A stretch of 64,000 nt of DNA from Corynebacterium marambiense. GTDB lineage: Bacteria > Actinomycetota > Actinomycetes > Mycobacteriales > Mycobacteriaceae. Positions 18,062 through 27,298 of the stretch are shown piece after piece. Below the pieces are notes generated by a model. It saw only the letters and a program-made list of their open reading frames with translations, ran no database searches and was not told the origin of the DNA. A program made the position numbers and the translations under genes. The stretch lies in the NCBI RefSeq assembly GCF_016342275.1, contig NZ_JAEIOT010000016.1, positions 180,897 to 244,896 of the forward strand. The letters are read 5' to 3'. The stretch's first letter is position 1. Each line of letters starts with the position of its first letter.

Positions 18062-19654
18062 TCAGGATTCGTCCACTATCCGGTATCGCGTGCTACGCAC
18101 GCCCTGGTGTCCCTCCATGAGAACAAAACCATCCCGCATTGGCTGAGTCAGGGCATAGCGCACCTGTCCCACACTGAGGTTCGTTCTCTCTGCAAGTTCT
18201 CGGATCGTCACAGCCGTGCCGCTACGAACCAGTTCGGATACAACCGCTTCCTCATTCTTTGTCGGTACCGAGCTGCGGGGAAGAGAGCGACCTGGCCGCT
18301 GGGTTCCCTGCGACTGCGGATTCCGCACAGAAACCGAGTCCTCCGCACATTTCCGCCCGGAAGCGATCGAAGGCGACGGAACTGGAGCGGCCGGCAACGA
18401 ATTGTCTTGCCGCCCGGGCCGCCACAAACGCGCCGTAAACTGGACGCCGGTGTCACTGAGCTGTGGGGGCGGTAATTCACGCGCAGCTACCGACCGGATC
18501 ACTTCCCGGATGCCACCACCCTCACCTTCAATGATGGATGCTCCATCATTCTCCGTCTTCAACCGTTTCGCGATCTGATAAAGCCTCTGATTCACCGCAG
18601 CCTGCGCATGTTCCATACTTTCCAACTGCGCGAGAGACACCCCGCGGAGCCCACCTGGGCTTTGAATGAACAAGTTCTTGTCGGTGAGTCGAATCTGAAT
18701 CTGCTTACCGACGCCCATCGTGTGCGGCCCCAGGTCACGGTGGACAAGGGCGTTTGCGACCAGTTCACGGACCGCATTGAGCGGTAGTTCCGGAACCTCC
18801 TCCATATGCCCATCGTTCCGGTAGCGGCGTATGACGTCGATGTTTCTCAGTACCCACTCCATGATTTCTTCCAACAACACCGGCAACGGTCCGTTGAAAT
18901 CGTGGAGATTACGGGTCCGGGCTTTTCCCTCTCCACCGCTCAATTGGACGGCTGCGGTTACCGTCAGAGTCGGGTACCGACCCTGCGGATAAGCGCCCAG
19001 CGCATAGAACCCCGCGAGCGTCGGCTCTCCCGACGCAGTGAGGACATTCGTCCATTCCAAGATCTGCTGATCGGTCGCGTCGTACAACCGTCGGTCCTTC
19101 GAGCGTGTTGCAGCGACATATCCAGAGACGAGCTCCGGAACCAGGTCGTCCAGGCTTCGACCCACTACCGGCTGGATATCATAATCCATGCGTTCGTCGG
19201 CATGCAGCTTCGCTACCTCGATCATGCGAATCTCATGGGGCTGCATACGATAGTCCCCGTCCGCTTGACGCAGATAGGCACGATCTTTCACGTAGGCGGG
19301 TTTATCCGTGATCCGCAACGGCGATACGTGCACGATGAGGATCTTTTTGCCGCTGATCGACACATCCTGAAAGTCAAGGTACGGTGCCGGTTCGACCGTT
19401 TGGCGCGCCGTCGAAACAACCCCAGCTTCCATTTCTGCGATATCTGATACACCAACGACATCGAAACGCCCACCATTTTCATCCACGCCAAGCACGATGG
19501 TTCCCCCGTCGGGCATATTGGCGAAGGCACACAGCGTCTCCGCCAGCTTTGGCAGTCCACCGGCCGCGCGCTTCACCTCAACAGAGGTGGTATCCCCTCG
19601 GCGTGCACGCATCTCGTCGAGGATCCGTTCCACGTCTGCCACTGTCCACCGCAT
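18062..19654 (-). CDS. AlbA_2 (Schlafen-type) / RecG-like putative transcriptional regulator
   Basis: About 530 aa from the ATG at 19654 (a GTG two codons upstream is possible). Residues about 20-150 match the AlbA_2 (AAA_4, Schlafen-like) domain: SVEVKRAAGGLP, ETLCAFANMPDGGTIVLGVDENG, and AYVKDRAYLRQADGDY. The middle (PLNAVRELVANALVHRDL, and a following GG-containing stretch) matches the GHKL-like HATPase_c_4 domain usual in these proteins. A Pro/Ser-rich linker leads to a C-terminal winged-helix segment (TIRELAERTNLSVGQVRYAL). Such proteins are annotated as ATP-dependent DNA-binding regulators; their biochemistry is poorly known. A 7-bp inverted repeat begins 17 bp before the start codon, suggesting autoregulation. 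Confidence 0.8.
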   Translation of the reverse strand: MRWTVADVERILDEMRARRGDTTSVEVKRAAGGLPKLAETLCAFANMPDGGTIVLGVDENGGRFDVVGVSDIAEMEAGVVSTARQTVEPAPYLDFQDVSISGKKILIVHVSPLRITDKPAYVKDRAYLRQADGDYRMQPHEIRMIEVAKLHADERMDYDIQPVVGRSLDDLVPELVSGYVAATRSKDRRLYDATDQQILEWTNVLTASGEPTLAGFYALGAYPQGRYPTLTVTAAVQLSGGEGKARTRNLHDFNGPLPVLLEEIMEWVLRNIDVIRRYRNDGHMEEVPELPLNAVRELVANALVHRDLGPHTMGVGKQIQIRLTDKNLFIQSPGGLRGVSLAQLESMEHAQAAVNQRLYQIAKRLKTENDGASIIEGEGGGIREVIRSVAARELPPPQLSDTGVQFTARLWRPGRQDNSLPAAPVPSPSIASGRKCAEDSVSVRNPQSQGTQRPGRSLPRSSVPTKNEEAVVSELVRSGTAVTIRELAERTNLSVGQVRYALTQPMRDGFVLMEGHQGVRSTRYRIVDES

Positions 19655-19670
19655 ACCCACACACTACAAC

Positions 19671-19696
19671 TCACACTATGAAAATTTAGAGTGTGA
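19671..19696. promoter_or_regulatory. Inverted repeat TCACACT-N12-AGTGTGA at the regulator start
   Basis: Perfect 7-bp arms at 19671-19677 and 19690-19696, with an A/T-rich spacer. It lies immediately upstream of the start at 19654, where a repressor would block transcription or initiation. Confidence 0.6.
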
Positions 19697-19776
19697 TAGA
19701 AGCTACAAGGTCAAACCTGTACAAAAACAGTCCAGCAACCAGCACATTTACCCACGCCCCCACCACCTACCACGTT

Positions 19777-19818
19777 TTCACACTGCGACCACACACTGCA
19801 AGAAAATTGCACTGTGAA
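19777..19818. promoter_or_regulatory. Second CACACTG-type inverted repeat plus direct repeat
   Basis: TTCACACTGC (19777-19786) and GCACTGTGAA (19809-19818) are inverted copies with one mismatch. A further CACACTGC lies between them (19792-19799), 13 bp after the first. It has the same half-site family as the repeat at 19671. Confidence 0.55.
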
Positions 19819-19929
19819 CATGACTCAAGCTTCGGCCCAGCATCGAAAAACACCGACAACCCGTAACCACCTGCGAGAACGGAACAGGGCAAGAAATCCC
19901 GCACTTATCGTCCCCACTGTAAAAAGTCA

Positions 19930-19965
19930 CACTGTGGGCCAAAAGTACGCCTCCGCCCCACAGTG
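19930..19965. promoter_or_regulatory. Third CACTGTG-type inverted repeat, nearest the chelatase motor genes
   Basis: CACTGTGGG (19930-19938) and CCCACAGTG (19957-19965) are perfect 9-bp inverted copies with an 18-bp spacer. CCCACTGT at 19913-19920 is another half-site. The site is about 100 bp before the start at 20066 and could control the plus-strand operon. The whole 19655-20065 interval contains no gene. Confidence 0.55.
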
Positions 19966-20065
19966 AACACCACTACCGTGCCTTGAGAAGTACATTCCCC
20001 CACCGGGTTTACACTGGCCGCGTAGCTGTTAGTTTCCAGTCATCTTCGTTAGGAGCCCCTGACCA

Positions 20066-20974
20066 GTGCCCACTTACCCGTTCACCGGAATCGTCGGCCA
20101 GGACGAGATGAAGTCCGCCCTGCTGCTGTGTGCCGTGGATCCACTGATCGGCGGCGTGCTCGCGCTCGGCGACCGGGGCACGGGCAAGACCACCACGGTG
20201 CGTGCCCTCGGTGCCCTTCTGGAAGGGGCGGGGCTGAGCACTCCGGTGGTGGACATGCCGCTGGGTGTGACGGAGGACCGGGTGATCGGTTCCCTCGACA
20301 TCGATGCCGCCCTCGCGCGCGGGGAGACGAAGTTCCGCCCGGGGCTGCTGGCCGACGCGCACGGCGGTTTCCTCTACATCGACGAGATCAACCTGCTGGA
20401 CGATCACCTGGTGGACGTGCTCCTCGATGTCGCGGCGTCCGGGGTGAACATCGTGGAGCGTGAGGGCGTGTCGCACACCCACCCGGCGCGGTTCGTGCTC
20501 GTGGGGTCGGGAAATCCGGAGGAGGGTGATCTGCGGCCGCAGTTGCAGGACCGGTTCGGGTTGGCGACGTGGGTCACCACCATCACCGATCCCGCGGTCC
20601 GCCTGGAGATCGTGCGCAACCGTCTGGCCTTCGACCGTGACCCGGATTCCTTCCTGGCGTCCATGTCCGCCCGGCAGGGTGCGCTGGGTGAGCGGGTGGT
20701 GGCCGCCCGCGACCTGCTACCCGAGGTGACGCTTGATGACGGACTGCTCGCACGGATCATCGAGGTTTGTGCCGCGGCGGGCACCGTCGGGCACCGGGCT
20801 GAACTCGTGGTCAGTCGGGCGTCCGCGGCGCACGCCGCACTCGATGCCAGGACCTCGGTCGAGGATCGGGACGTGCATGCCGTCGCGAAGCTGTGTCTGC
20901 GGCATCGTGTCGCCCGCGAGGCCTTCGAGACGCCCGCGGACGTGGAGGAACGGCTGGATTCGGTGCTGGCGTGA
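20066..20974 (+). CDS. AAA+ ATPase, magnesium/cobalt chelatase subunit I-like
   Basis: 302 aa starting at a GTG (20066) with AGGAG at 20051. Walker A is G35-DRGTGKT (35-42); Walker B is FLYIDEINLL with D106 and E107. The FTGIVGQDEMKSALLL opening and the GVTEDRVIGSLD insert are typical of ChlI/BchI. The protein forms an ATPase ring that, with the VWA subunit encoded next, drives metal insertion by the large CobN/ChlH subunit. It overlaps the next gene by four bases (GTGA), showing translational coupling. It is short compared with photosynthetic BchI (about 340 aa). Confidence 0.9.
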   Translation: MPTYPFTGIVGQDEMKSALLLCAVDPLIGGVLALGDRGTGKTTTVRALGALLEGAGLSTPVVDMPLGVTEDRVIGSLDIDAALARGETKFRPGLLADAHGGFLYIDEINLLDDHLVDVLLDVAASGVNIVEREGVSHTHPARFVLVGSGNPEEGDLRPQLQDRFGLATWVTTITDPAVRLEIVRNRLAFDRDPDSFLASMSARQGALGERVVAARDLLPEVTLDDGLLARIIEVCAAAGTVGHRAELVVSRASAAHAALDARTSVEDRDVHAVAKLCLRHRVAREAFETPADVEERLDSVLA

Positions 20975-22509
20975 TCTCCTCCGAGCTGCGCCGCTGGTTG
21001 GATGCCTGGGCCCGTGCACCGCGGGTGGGGCTGGTGGTCACCGGAGACCCGGCCCTCATCGACGCCGCCTGGCCAACGCTCCGGGAACTGGCCGGGGGTG
21101 TGTCGGTCACGCCCGGGATGGAGCTTCCGGAGATCAACCGGACCACCGGGTCCACGCCGACGGCGGTGGTGGCGCACGGTGATGTGCTCGCCACGGAGCA
21201 GGCCGCCGCGATCACGAGCCCCCGGGTGCTCGCCCGCGCCACCGACCTGAATGAGGTGCCAGGCGCGCTGCTGGACCGCTGCCACCTGATCCTCCCGCTG
21301 ACAGGCGATGGTGACGATGACCCGGTCGCGGTGCTCCGTTCGCTTCTCGACGGCGTCCCCACGCTCAGCACCATCAGCGACAGTGCCGCCACCGCACCTT
21401 CCCGCGTGGAGGTTCCGGTCGAACAGATCGTGGACCTTCTCACCGCCTCCGGCCTCGCGGCCCACTGTCTCGACGTCCCCGCCGCACGTTTCGCCACGGC
21501 ACTCGCCCGGACCGGTGCCGGTGCCGATGAAATCCTCGCCGCGGTACACGCGCTGATCATCGCACCCCGGGTTCCGGACGCCCCGCCGCCAGCGCAACAA
21601 CCGCCACCACCCGAGGAGCCGACAGAGGAAACAGAGCCTCCGGAGGACACAGAGCCGGATCAGGAACCGGAAGAGAAGCCGGAACCGCCGCGTCCCCGGG
21701 ATGCGGAGAAACCGGCGCAGGACGCTGACGAAGAGCAGACCACTCCCCCGCCGCCGCGGCTCGGCCGCGGACGCGCCCGTGGACCGCGCTGGCCAGGTGG
21801 TGGGGGCGCACTCGAGCCCTCCCGCACGCGTGGCCGACCACGGAGATCCGTGGCGATGAGGAATCCGGGGGACTCCCTCGCGCTGTTGCCGACGCTCGCG
21901 ACTGCGGCACCCTGGCAGCCTGTCCGGCGACGCGCGACCCCGGACGATCCCCGCGGTGTACTCCTGGAACGGGACGATCTGCGTACCCAGGTGCGTCTGT
22001 CCCGGGGCGGTGAGCTGGCCGTCATCGTCGTCGACGCCTCTGGCTCGATGGGTGTCGGGGCGATCCGCACGGCGAAGGCCGTGGCACTGGGAGTACTGGA
22101 ACAGGGCTACCGGCAACGCAACCGGGTGGCGATAGTCATCGCCCGCGGCCGGGAGGCCTACCTCGGGCTTCCCCCGACGAAGTCCGTCTCCCGCGCCCGT
22201 GACTGCGTGCGTTCCCTGCCCACCGGCGGCGGTACACCACTGGCCTCGGCGCTACTGCTGGCGGCCCGGGTGGCCGGACGACAGGATCCCGAGAGGGTCC
22301 GCGCGCTGATCCTCACGGACGGTGCCGCGAACATCGGCCTCCACGCAACGGGGAAGGAGGCCGCCCGCGCCGATGCCGTGCAGGCCATGCGACTGCTCGC
22401 ATCCGCAGTCAGCGGCGTCGATGTCGTTCCGCTGAACGCAGGCCGGGGCCGACGCCGACGGACCGGCACCGGGGACATCGGGTGGCTCCGGGCGGCTGCG
22501 GGGAGGTGA
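20971..22509 (+). CDS. VWA-domain chelatase subunit D-like protein
   Basis: 512 aa from the GTG at 20971, which overlaps the previous stop (GTGA). The N-terminal 200 residues look like a degenerate AAA module without an intact Walker A, as in ChlD/BchD. A Pro/Glu/Asp-rich acidic linker (about 205-260) follows. The C-terminal von Willebrand A domain has an intact MIDAS: D355-A-S-G-S359, then a Thr in LPTGGGTPL and LTDGAANIG. ChlD couples the AAA+ ring to the large subunit through Mg2+-dependent binding. With the preceding gene it most likely serves the CobN protein at 14012. Confidence 0.9.
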   Translation: MISSELRRWLDAWARAPRVGLVVTGDPALIDAAWPTLRELAGGVSVTPGMELPEINRTTGSTPTAVVAHGDVLATEQAAAITSPRVLARATDLNEVPGALLDRCHLILPLTGDGDDDPVAVLRSLLDGVPTLSTISDSAATAPSRVEVPVEQIVDLLTASGLAAHCLDVPAARFATALARTGAGADEILAAVHALIIAPRVPDAPPPAQQPPPPEEPTEETEPPEDTEPDQEPEEKPEPPRPRDAEKPAQDADEEQTTPPPPRLGRGRARGPRWPGGGGALEPSRTRGRPRRSVAMRNPGDSLALLPTLATAAPWQPVRRRATPDDPRGVLLERDDLRTQVRLSRGGELAVIVVDASGSMGVGAIRTAKAVALGVLEQGYRQRNRVAIVIARGREAYLGLPPTKSVSRARDCVRSLPTGGGTPLASALLLAARVAGRQDPERVRALILTDGAANIGLHATGKEAARADAVQAMRLLASAVSGVDVVPLNAGRGRRRRTGTGDIGWLRAAAGR

Positions 22510-22598
22510 TGGTGCGGGACCATTGGCCGGGGTCGTGACTCGACTTCATCCCCGGTGCTCCCGACCAGCAGCTCTCGCATCAGTTCACCGGGGTGCGG

Positions 22599-23366
22599 TC
22601 AGATACCGGTGACGTCGGTGATCCACTGACGTTCCGCGTCCGAGATGGACATGAACGTGTTGGTGTTCGATCCCGGCCAGTAGGCGACGGTCACACCGGA
22701 CAGCACACCGTTGCAGATGAGTGATCCTCCGGAGTCTCCCGTGTTGAGGAACCCACCGTTGTGTCCCTTTCCACGGAGTTGAGACGAGTTGGAGCTCGTG
22801 ATGTTGGTGCGGGCTGTGGTGATCCGGACATTCAATCCACGCTGGTGCTTGGCGTATGCCCCGTTCGCGTAGAAATCGTCCTTCCAGAGTCCGTATCCGT
22901 AGGCGATGCAGCTGGCGTTCTTCAGGTCTTCCGCCTGTCCACCCGACCGCAGGTAATAACTGGGTGCCCAGGACTGAGCCAGGCCGGGGGCATGGACCAG
23001 TGCCAGGTCCTTTTTCGAGTCAGGATTGGTCACGATTTCATCGACCGAGGAATTCGATCCGGAGTAGTTCTCGGTGTTCCAGTTGATGTTCGGATTACCC
23101 CACACCACCCGGGTGGAATCCGTGTTGACTCCGATATCGTTCACACAATGTTTCGCGGTGAGCACCCATCCTTGGCCGATGTGGCTACCGCTACACAGGA
23201 GATCGGCGGCTTTATACCCGTAGGCCCAGAGCTTCACGGTGGCCCCCTGATTCGAGTTGAATCCACCGACGACCGCCTGCGCAGGGACAATCGACGACAT
23301 AACAAGTGCAGTTCCAACTGCGGTCGATAGGGCGACCCGTCGGAACATCTTCAGAAAACTGCTCAT
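22599..23366 (-). CDS. Secreted trypsin-like serine protease (S1)
   Basis: 255 aa from the ATG at 23366, which has AAGGAA upstream and starts a signal peptide ending in AQA (about residue 31). The mature protein begins VVGGF, like an activated chymotrypsin-fold enzyme, so no long propeptide is needed. The triad is complete: H73 in LTAKHC, D120 in KKDLALVHA and S212 in NTGDSGGSLIC. Cysteine pairs C58-C74 and C153-C218 match the conserved disulfides of the fold. It is an extracellular protease of unknown substrate; its roughly 225-residue mature size is a minimal S1 domain. Confidence 0.9.
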   Translation of the reverse strand: MSSFLKMFRRVALSTAVGTALVMSSIVPAQAVVGGFNSNQGATVKLWAYGYKAADLLCSGSHIGQGWVLTAKHCVNDIGVNTDSTRVVWGNPNINWNTENYSGSNSSVDEIVTNPDSKKDLALVHAPGLAQSWAPSYYLRSGGQAEDLKNASCIAYGYGLWKDDFYANGAYAKHQRGLNVRITTARTNITSSNSSQLRGKGHNGGFLNTGDSGGSLICNGVLSGVTVAYWPGSNTNTFMSISDAERQWITDVTGI

Positions 23367-24018
23367 GGTGCGCTTTCCTTCACATGACGTAGGTGACGTA
23401 GTCACTGTGACGGACGCCTTCAGCGGAAGATCCCCGTCACTGATGGATGAAGCGAGCACGCAGCCCGGGGCTACCATCCCGGACTGCCCAGGTCACAGTG
23501 CACAATGGCCTGTAAAGTAGCTCACTTGCGACACTACAGTGATAGCACGTGCTTTGCTATGCCTGTTTCGGCACATTTCGGCTGTTTCACGCTTGCAGAT
23601 GGCTGCATCCTCAGATCGGCAGGGCCGACCGCGAGTCCCCGGGGCGTGCCGAGCAGAAGACGTGGCCCGGTATCCGGGGACCACACGAATATCCCCCTCC
23701 GATCACCTACTGTCCGGCCGCACACCAGTCAATCAAAAGCTGTTGTCGAGGCCGCGTATTTCAGTGTCCTCTGCCGAGTTGGTGGGTCATGCGCTCCGGA
23801 TGCCCACCTCCCCGATCCTCGTGGGCGGCGTGATCCGGGACCCGGATAACCGAATCCCTAAGGCGTATAATTTTTGTTACGTCCGGTTGACTCATCGGAC
23901 TTGTTTCCTGCATGCGGTTGAGACAGGTCCCTCCATCTCCGGGCGTCCGTCCGGCACCCCGGGCGGTACGTGGACCTGCCGGATCACACCTGGTGATCCA
24001 GAAAGTTGGAAAGAAACC
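23367..24018. other. Divergent region between protease gene and fucO
   Basis: About 650 bp without a convincing gene. It holds the palindromes described at 23385, a perfect TATAAT at 23866-23871 that may be the fucO -10 box, and an inverted repeat GTCCG-N10-CGGAC (23881-23900) just after it that could be an operator. A frame runs open into fucO from 23539, but it has no ribosome binding site and its translation does not match the family. Confidence 0.45.
23385..23405. promoter_or_regulatory. Palindrome and direct repeat upstream of the protease
   Basis: TGACGTAG occurs twice (23385-23392 and 23394-23401), and GTGAC-GTA-GTCAC (23393-23405) is a perfect palindrome 27-39 bp before the protease ATG. 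The location suits an operator. Farther upstream, AGCACGTGCT (23544-23553) is another perfect palindrome, inside ATAGCA-N7-TGCTAT. Confidence 0.4.
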
Positions 24019-25170
24019 ATGACGCACAGAATGATCTTCAACCAGACGTCCTACTTCGGGCGTGGTGCGATCTCGAATCTGGTTCCCGAACTGCGTTCCC
24101 GCAATCTGAACAAGGTTCTGCTGATCACGGACGCCATTCTCTTGGAGACGGGTGTCACGGCGAAGATCACCGATCTTCTCGACGAAGCCGAATTCCCCTA
24201 CGAGATCTTCAGCGATGTCCGTCCCAATCCCCCGGTGGAGAACGTCAAGGCCGCGGTCGAGGTGTTCAAGCAGTGCGGTGCCGACGCGTTGATCGGTCTC
24301 GGTGGTGGTTCCCCGCAGGATACCGCGAAAGCGGTCGGTATCATCGCGGCAAACCCAGAGTTCTCCGATGTCCTTTCCCTTGAGGGCGTGGCGGACACGA
24401 AGAATCCGTCCATCCCGATCATCGGTATCCCAACCACGGCAGGTACCGCTTCGGAGACGACGATCAACTACGTCATCACCGACACCCAGAATCAGCGGAA
24501 GTTCGTGTGCGTCGACCCGCACGATATTCCGCTCCTCGCCATCGTCGACCCGGATCTGACGGACTCCATGCCACGAGGGCTGAAGGCCGCCACCGGCCTC
24601 GACGCCCTCACGCACGCGATCGAGGGATACATCACCAAGGGTGCCTGGGAGCTGTCCGACTCCGTCCACATGACCGCCATCCGGATGGTTGCGGCAAACC
24701 TGGAGAAGTCCCTCGACGGCGATGCGGAGGCCGGCGAGAAGATGGCCTACGCCAGCTACATCGCGGGCATGGGCTACTCCAACGTCGGGCTCGGGCTCGT
24801 CCACGGTATGGCTCATCCGCTCGGCGGCCGCTATCACGCACCCCACGGGGTGGCCAACGGTATTCTCCTGGCGCCGGTGATGCGCTACAACGCCGAGTAC
24901 TCCGGGGAAAAGTACCGCGACATCGCCGACGCATTCGGTGTGAAGAATGCCTACGATATGCCCCTCGATGAGGCACGCAAGGCTGCGTGTGACGCTGTCG
25001 CCGATCTGACCGTCCGGGTCGGCAACCCGACCAGGGTCTCCGAGATAGGTGTCGATGAGACGGGTCTCGACGCACTCGCTGACGATGCCTTCGCTGACGT
25101 CTGCACCCCCGGTAATCCGCGCGAAGCGACGCGGGACGAGATTCGGGAGATCTACGCCTCGCTGCTCTGA
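24019..25170 (+). CDS. fucO: Lactaldehyde reductase / 1,2-propanediol oxidoreductase
   Basis: 383 aa from the ATG at 24019 (GGAAAGAAACC upstream), the usual FucO length. It is an iron-dependent group III alcohol dehydrogenase: LGGGSPQDTAKAVG is the nucleotide-binding loop, IPTTAGTASE is a family signature, and the metal ligands lie in GLDALTHAIEGY (Asp and His), GLVHGMAHPLGG (His) and YHAPHGVAN (His). It reduces the L-lactaldehyde released by fuculose-phosphate aldolase to L-1,2-propanediol, regenerating NAD+ under low oxygen. It is separated from the other fuc genes by a minus-strand surface-protein gene, so it has its own promoter. The assignment rests on family plus the fuc genes nearby. 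Confidence 0.9.
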   Translation: MTHRMIFNQTSYFGRGAISNLVPELRSRNLNKVLLITDAILLETGVTAKITDLLDEAEFPYEIFSDVRPNPPVENVKAAVEVFKQCGADALIGLGGGSPQDTAKAVGIIAANPEFSDVLSLEGVADTKNPSIPIIGIPTTAGTASETTINYVITDTQNQRKFVCVDPHDIPLLAIVDPDLTDSMPRGLKAATGLDALTHAIEGYITKGAWELSDSVHMTAIRMVAANLEKSLDGDAEAGEKMAYASYIAGMGYSNVGLGLVHGMAHPLGGRYHAPHGVANGILLAPVMRYNAEYSGEKYRDIADAFGVKNAYDMPLDEARKAACDAVADLTVRVGNPTRVSEIGVDETGLDALADDAFADVCTPGNPREATRDEIREIYASLL

Positions 25171-25211
25171 TCTCTGTTTCCTTTACCCGCGGGTTAAGGA
25201 GGGGAAAGGAC

Positions 25212-25250
25212 GGACCGCCCAGGATCCATGATCCCAGGCGGTCCTTCTTT
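25212..25250 (+). terminator. Terminator after fucO
   Basis: GGACCGCC (25212-25219) pairs with GGCGGTCC (25237-25244), with further pairing inside (GGATC/GATCC), followed by TTCTTT. A second dyad around CCCGCGGG (25180-25199) lies just upstream. A GGTTCCTTCG / CGAAGAACC hairpin at about 25259-25283 may stop transcripts arriving from the opposite strand. Confidence 0.8.
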
Positions 25251-25297
25251 ATGGCACCGGTTCCTTCGGTCACTTCGAAGAACCGCGCCGGTAGCTC

Positions 25298-27298
25298 CTA
25301 GAGCTTCGGGAGGTTGAAGTGTCCGAGGAGTCCGGTCTGGACTGCGTGGACCAGTCCACCGATGAGTGCACCGAGGGCGGCGAGCACACCGAGGATGGCG
25401 AGCAGTCCGCCGCCGACGAAGGCGTTGGATCCCTTCACGTCAGAGGATCCTGGAACCTCCGAGGAACCCTTGATGTCGGTCGAGCCGTTGCCTGCACGGT
25501 CAACGGTGACCTTGTAGATGGTGTCGTTGTCGCCGAAGTCCCGCGACGGCTTGGTGGTGATGAATACGTTGCCGTTGCCGTCGGTGGAGAGCTGGTTGGG
25601 CAGGTAGTCGATCCGGCGGGTCGCGGTGACCTTGAAGGTCTTCGGGTCGATCAGGTTCACCGTGGCGCCGAGGCGGTTGATGGAGTAGACCACGTCATTG
25701 ACTGAATCGTAGAGCACATCCAGCGGGCTAGCTCCGGTGGTGATCGTGGAGATAACCGTTCCGGTGTTCAGGTCGATGACCTTGACCCAGGAAGGCGCCT
25801 GCGTGGCGACGTAGAGGCGGTTACGCTTGCTGTCGTAGGCGACACCAGCACCACGATCCCCCTGGACCTCCGGGTTGCCAAGGTCGTAGGTGGTGACCTT
25901 GTTGTCGGCGCCAAGCTCGATCTTCGCGGCCGTCTTTCCGGTGAAGTCAACGGTGTAGATCGTGCGGCTGGCCTGATCGAGATTCAGCTCCATCGGCCCC
26001 TTCTGGAAGTTCGGGATCGAGATCGAGCCCTTCTCCTCCAGAGTTTTACCGTCGAAGATGCGAATGTTGTTCTCGGAGACATCTGACGTGTTCTTGGAGG
26101 TCACATCACCGACATAGACGAGGCTGGTCGTTTCATCAACAACGATGTCACGCGGGTGGGACATGCCCGACACGTTGACGGGGAAGGCCTTCTTCACGTT
26201 TCCGGTGGTGGCATCGTACGCGGTGACAGAACCACCGAGGGTACGCCCGACCCACAGGGTGTTGTTCTTCTCGTCAACGGCAATACCGAACGCCCTGTCC
26301 TCGCGGGGAGTGACCTCGCCTTCGGGGGTGACGATCGGGTTGAAGTTCGGGTCAACCTCGAGGGTATCGGGATTCAGCTTGAGGATCTGGGAGTGCTCAT
26401 CGAGGTTGAACGGCGCGCGGGTGACGAACAGAGCATTGAGGCCCTTCGAATACACGGACTGGTAGAGGCCGGGGCTGACCTTCTTTTCCGCGAGGACGTT
26501 GATCCTGCTCTCATTCATCGCGTCAACAGCCGGGGTCACACCATTGCGGCGGGCGACGAGGGTCTTCTCGGTACCGTCGATGAGCCGCAGCGTAGCACCA
26601 ATACCCTTGCCGATGAGCGACTCATCGTTGGGGATATTGACCTCGGGGACGACGATGGCTCCGTCATCGTCAGCGGTGTACGTGACCCCGTCCGGAAGCC
26701 AGTTCTGGCCTTCGACACCGACAGCGACCAGAGTCGCACCGGGTTCAAGGTTCTGCAACGTCGCGGTGACAGTGCTTCCGAGGGAGGTGTACTCGATGGC
26801 GGGAGCCTCGGTGCGCCCGAAAAGGACGGACTGACGGGCAGCACGGCCACCGACGAATTCAACGTCGATGCTACGGGCCACATCACCGGCGGTGAACATG
26901 ACGGGAAGGGTTGCGCCGTCGGTGTCCTTCGATGACGGCGTCATCACCACGGCCTCCAACGCCCCGGTTTCGGAGGCCTTCACCGAATCAACTGCGGTGC
27001 CCTTGCCTGCGACGACGACGAAGAACTGTGCGGCCTTTCCGCCGACGGTCACGGTTACGTCCGCACCGTTGGGGAAGGTGCCTTCGCCCGCGGACACGGT
27101 GGCCACGGCAACGGTTCCCCGGTTGATTCCGGTAGCGGTGACGGTTGTGGCTTCCGGGGCAGCCGTAGCCTCGACAGCAGTGTTTTCCTGCGCCAGGGCG
27201 TTCGGTGCGGTGACAGCGATGCCGCCGGCGAGAAGAGTGGTGGTGACCAGTGCGGCAAGAGCCCGCCGACCGGAACGGTGATGTGGCATTACGCTCAC
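25298..27298 (-). CDS. Secreted YncE-like beta-propeller surface protein
   Basis: 666 aa starting at a GTG (27298) with AGGAG seven bases before. A signal peptide ends in ALA (about residue 35). Residues about 45-260 form two beta-rich Ig-like domains. Residues about 265-595 contain repeated blades (for example VAYDSKRNRLYVATQ, VLYDSVNDVVYSINR, IVVDETTSLVYVGD) typical of YncE/NHL-type propellers. A Ser/Gly linker containing DIKGSS and DVKGS leads to a hydrophobic Gly/Ala/Leu helix and a short tail (about 625-666). There is no LPXTG. A DtxR-like box lies 75 bp upstream, suggesting repression by iron. Role unknown; binding of a metal complex or host ligand is possible. Confidence 0.85.
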   Translation of the reverse strand: MSVMPHHRSGRRALAALVTTTLLAGGIAVTAPNALAQENTAVEATAAPEATTVTATGINRGTVAVATVSAGEGTFPNGADVTVTVGGKAAQFFVVVAGKGTAVDSVKASETGALEAVVMTPSSKDTDGATLPVMFTAGDVARSIDVEFVGGRAARQSVLFGRTEAPAIEYTSLGSTVTATLQNLEPGATLVAVGVEGQNWLPDGVTYTADDDGAIVVPEVNIPNDESLIGKGIGATLRLIDGTEKTLVARRNGVTPAVDAMNESRINVLAEKKVSPGLYQSVYSKGLNALFVTRAPFNLDEHSQILKLNPDTLEVDPNFNPIVTPEGEVTPREDRAFGIAVDEKNNTLWVGRTLGGSVTAYDATTGNVKKAFPVNVSGMSHPRDIVVDETTSLVYVGDVTSKNTSDVSENNIRIFDGKTLEEKGSISIPNFQKGPMELNLDQASRTIYTVDFTGKTAAKIELGADNKVTTYDLGNPEVQGDRGAGVAYDSKRNRLYVATQAPSWVKVIDLNTGTVISTITTGASPLDVLYDSVNDVVYSINRLGATVNLIDPKTFKVTATRRIDYLPNQLSTDGNGNVFITTKPSRDFGDNDTIYKVTVDRAGNGSTDIKGSSEVPGSSDVKGSNAFVGGGLLAILGVLAALGALIGGLVHAVQTGLLGHFNLPKL

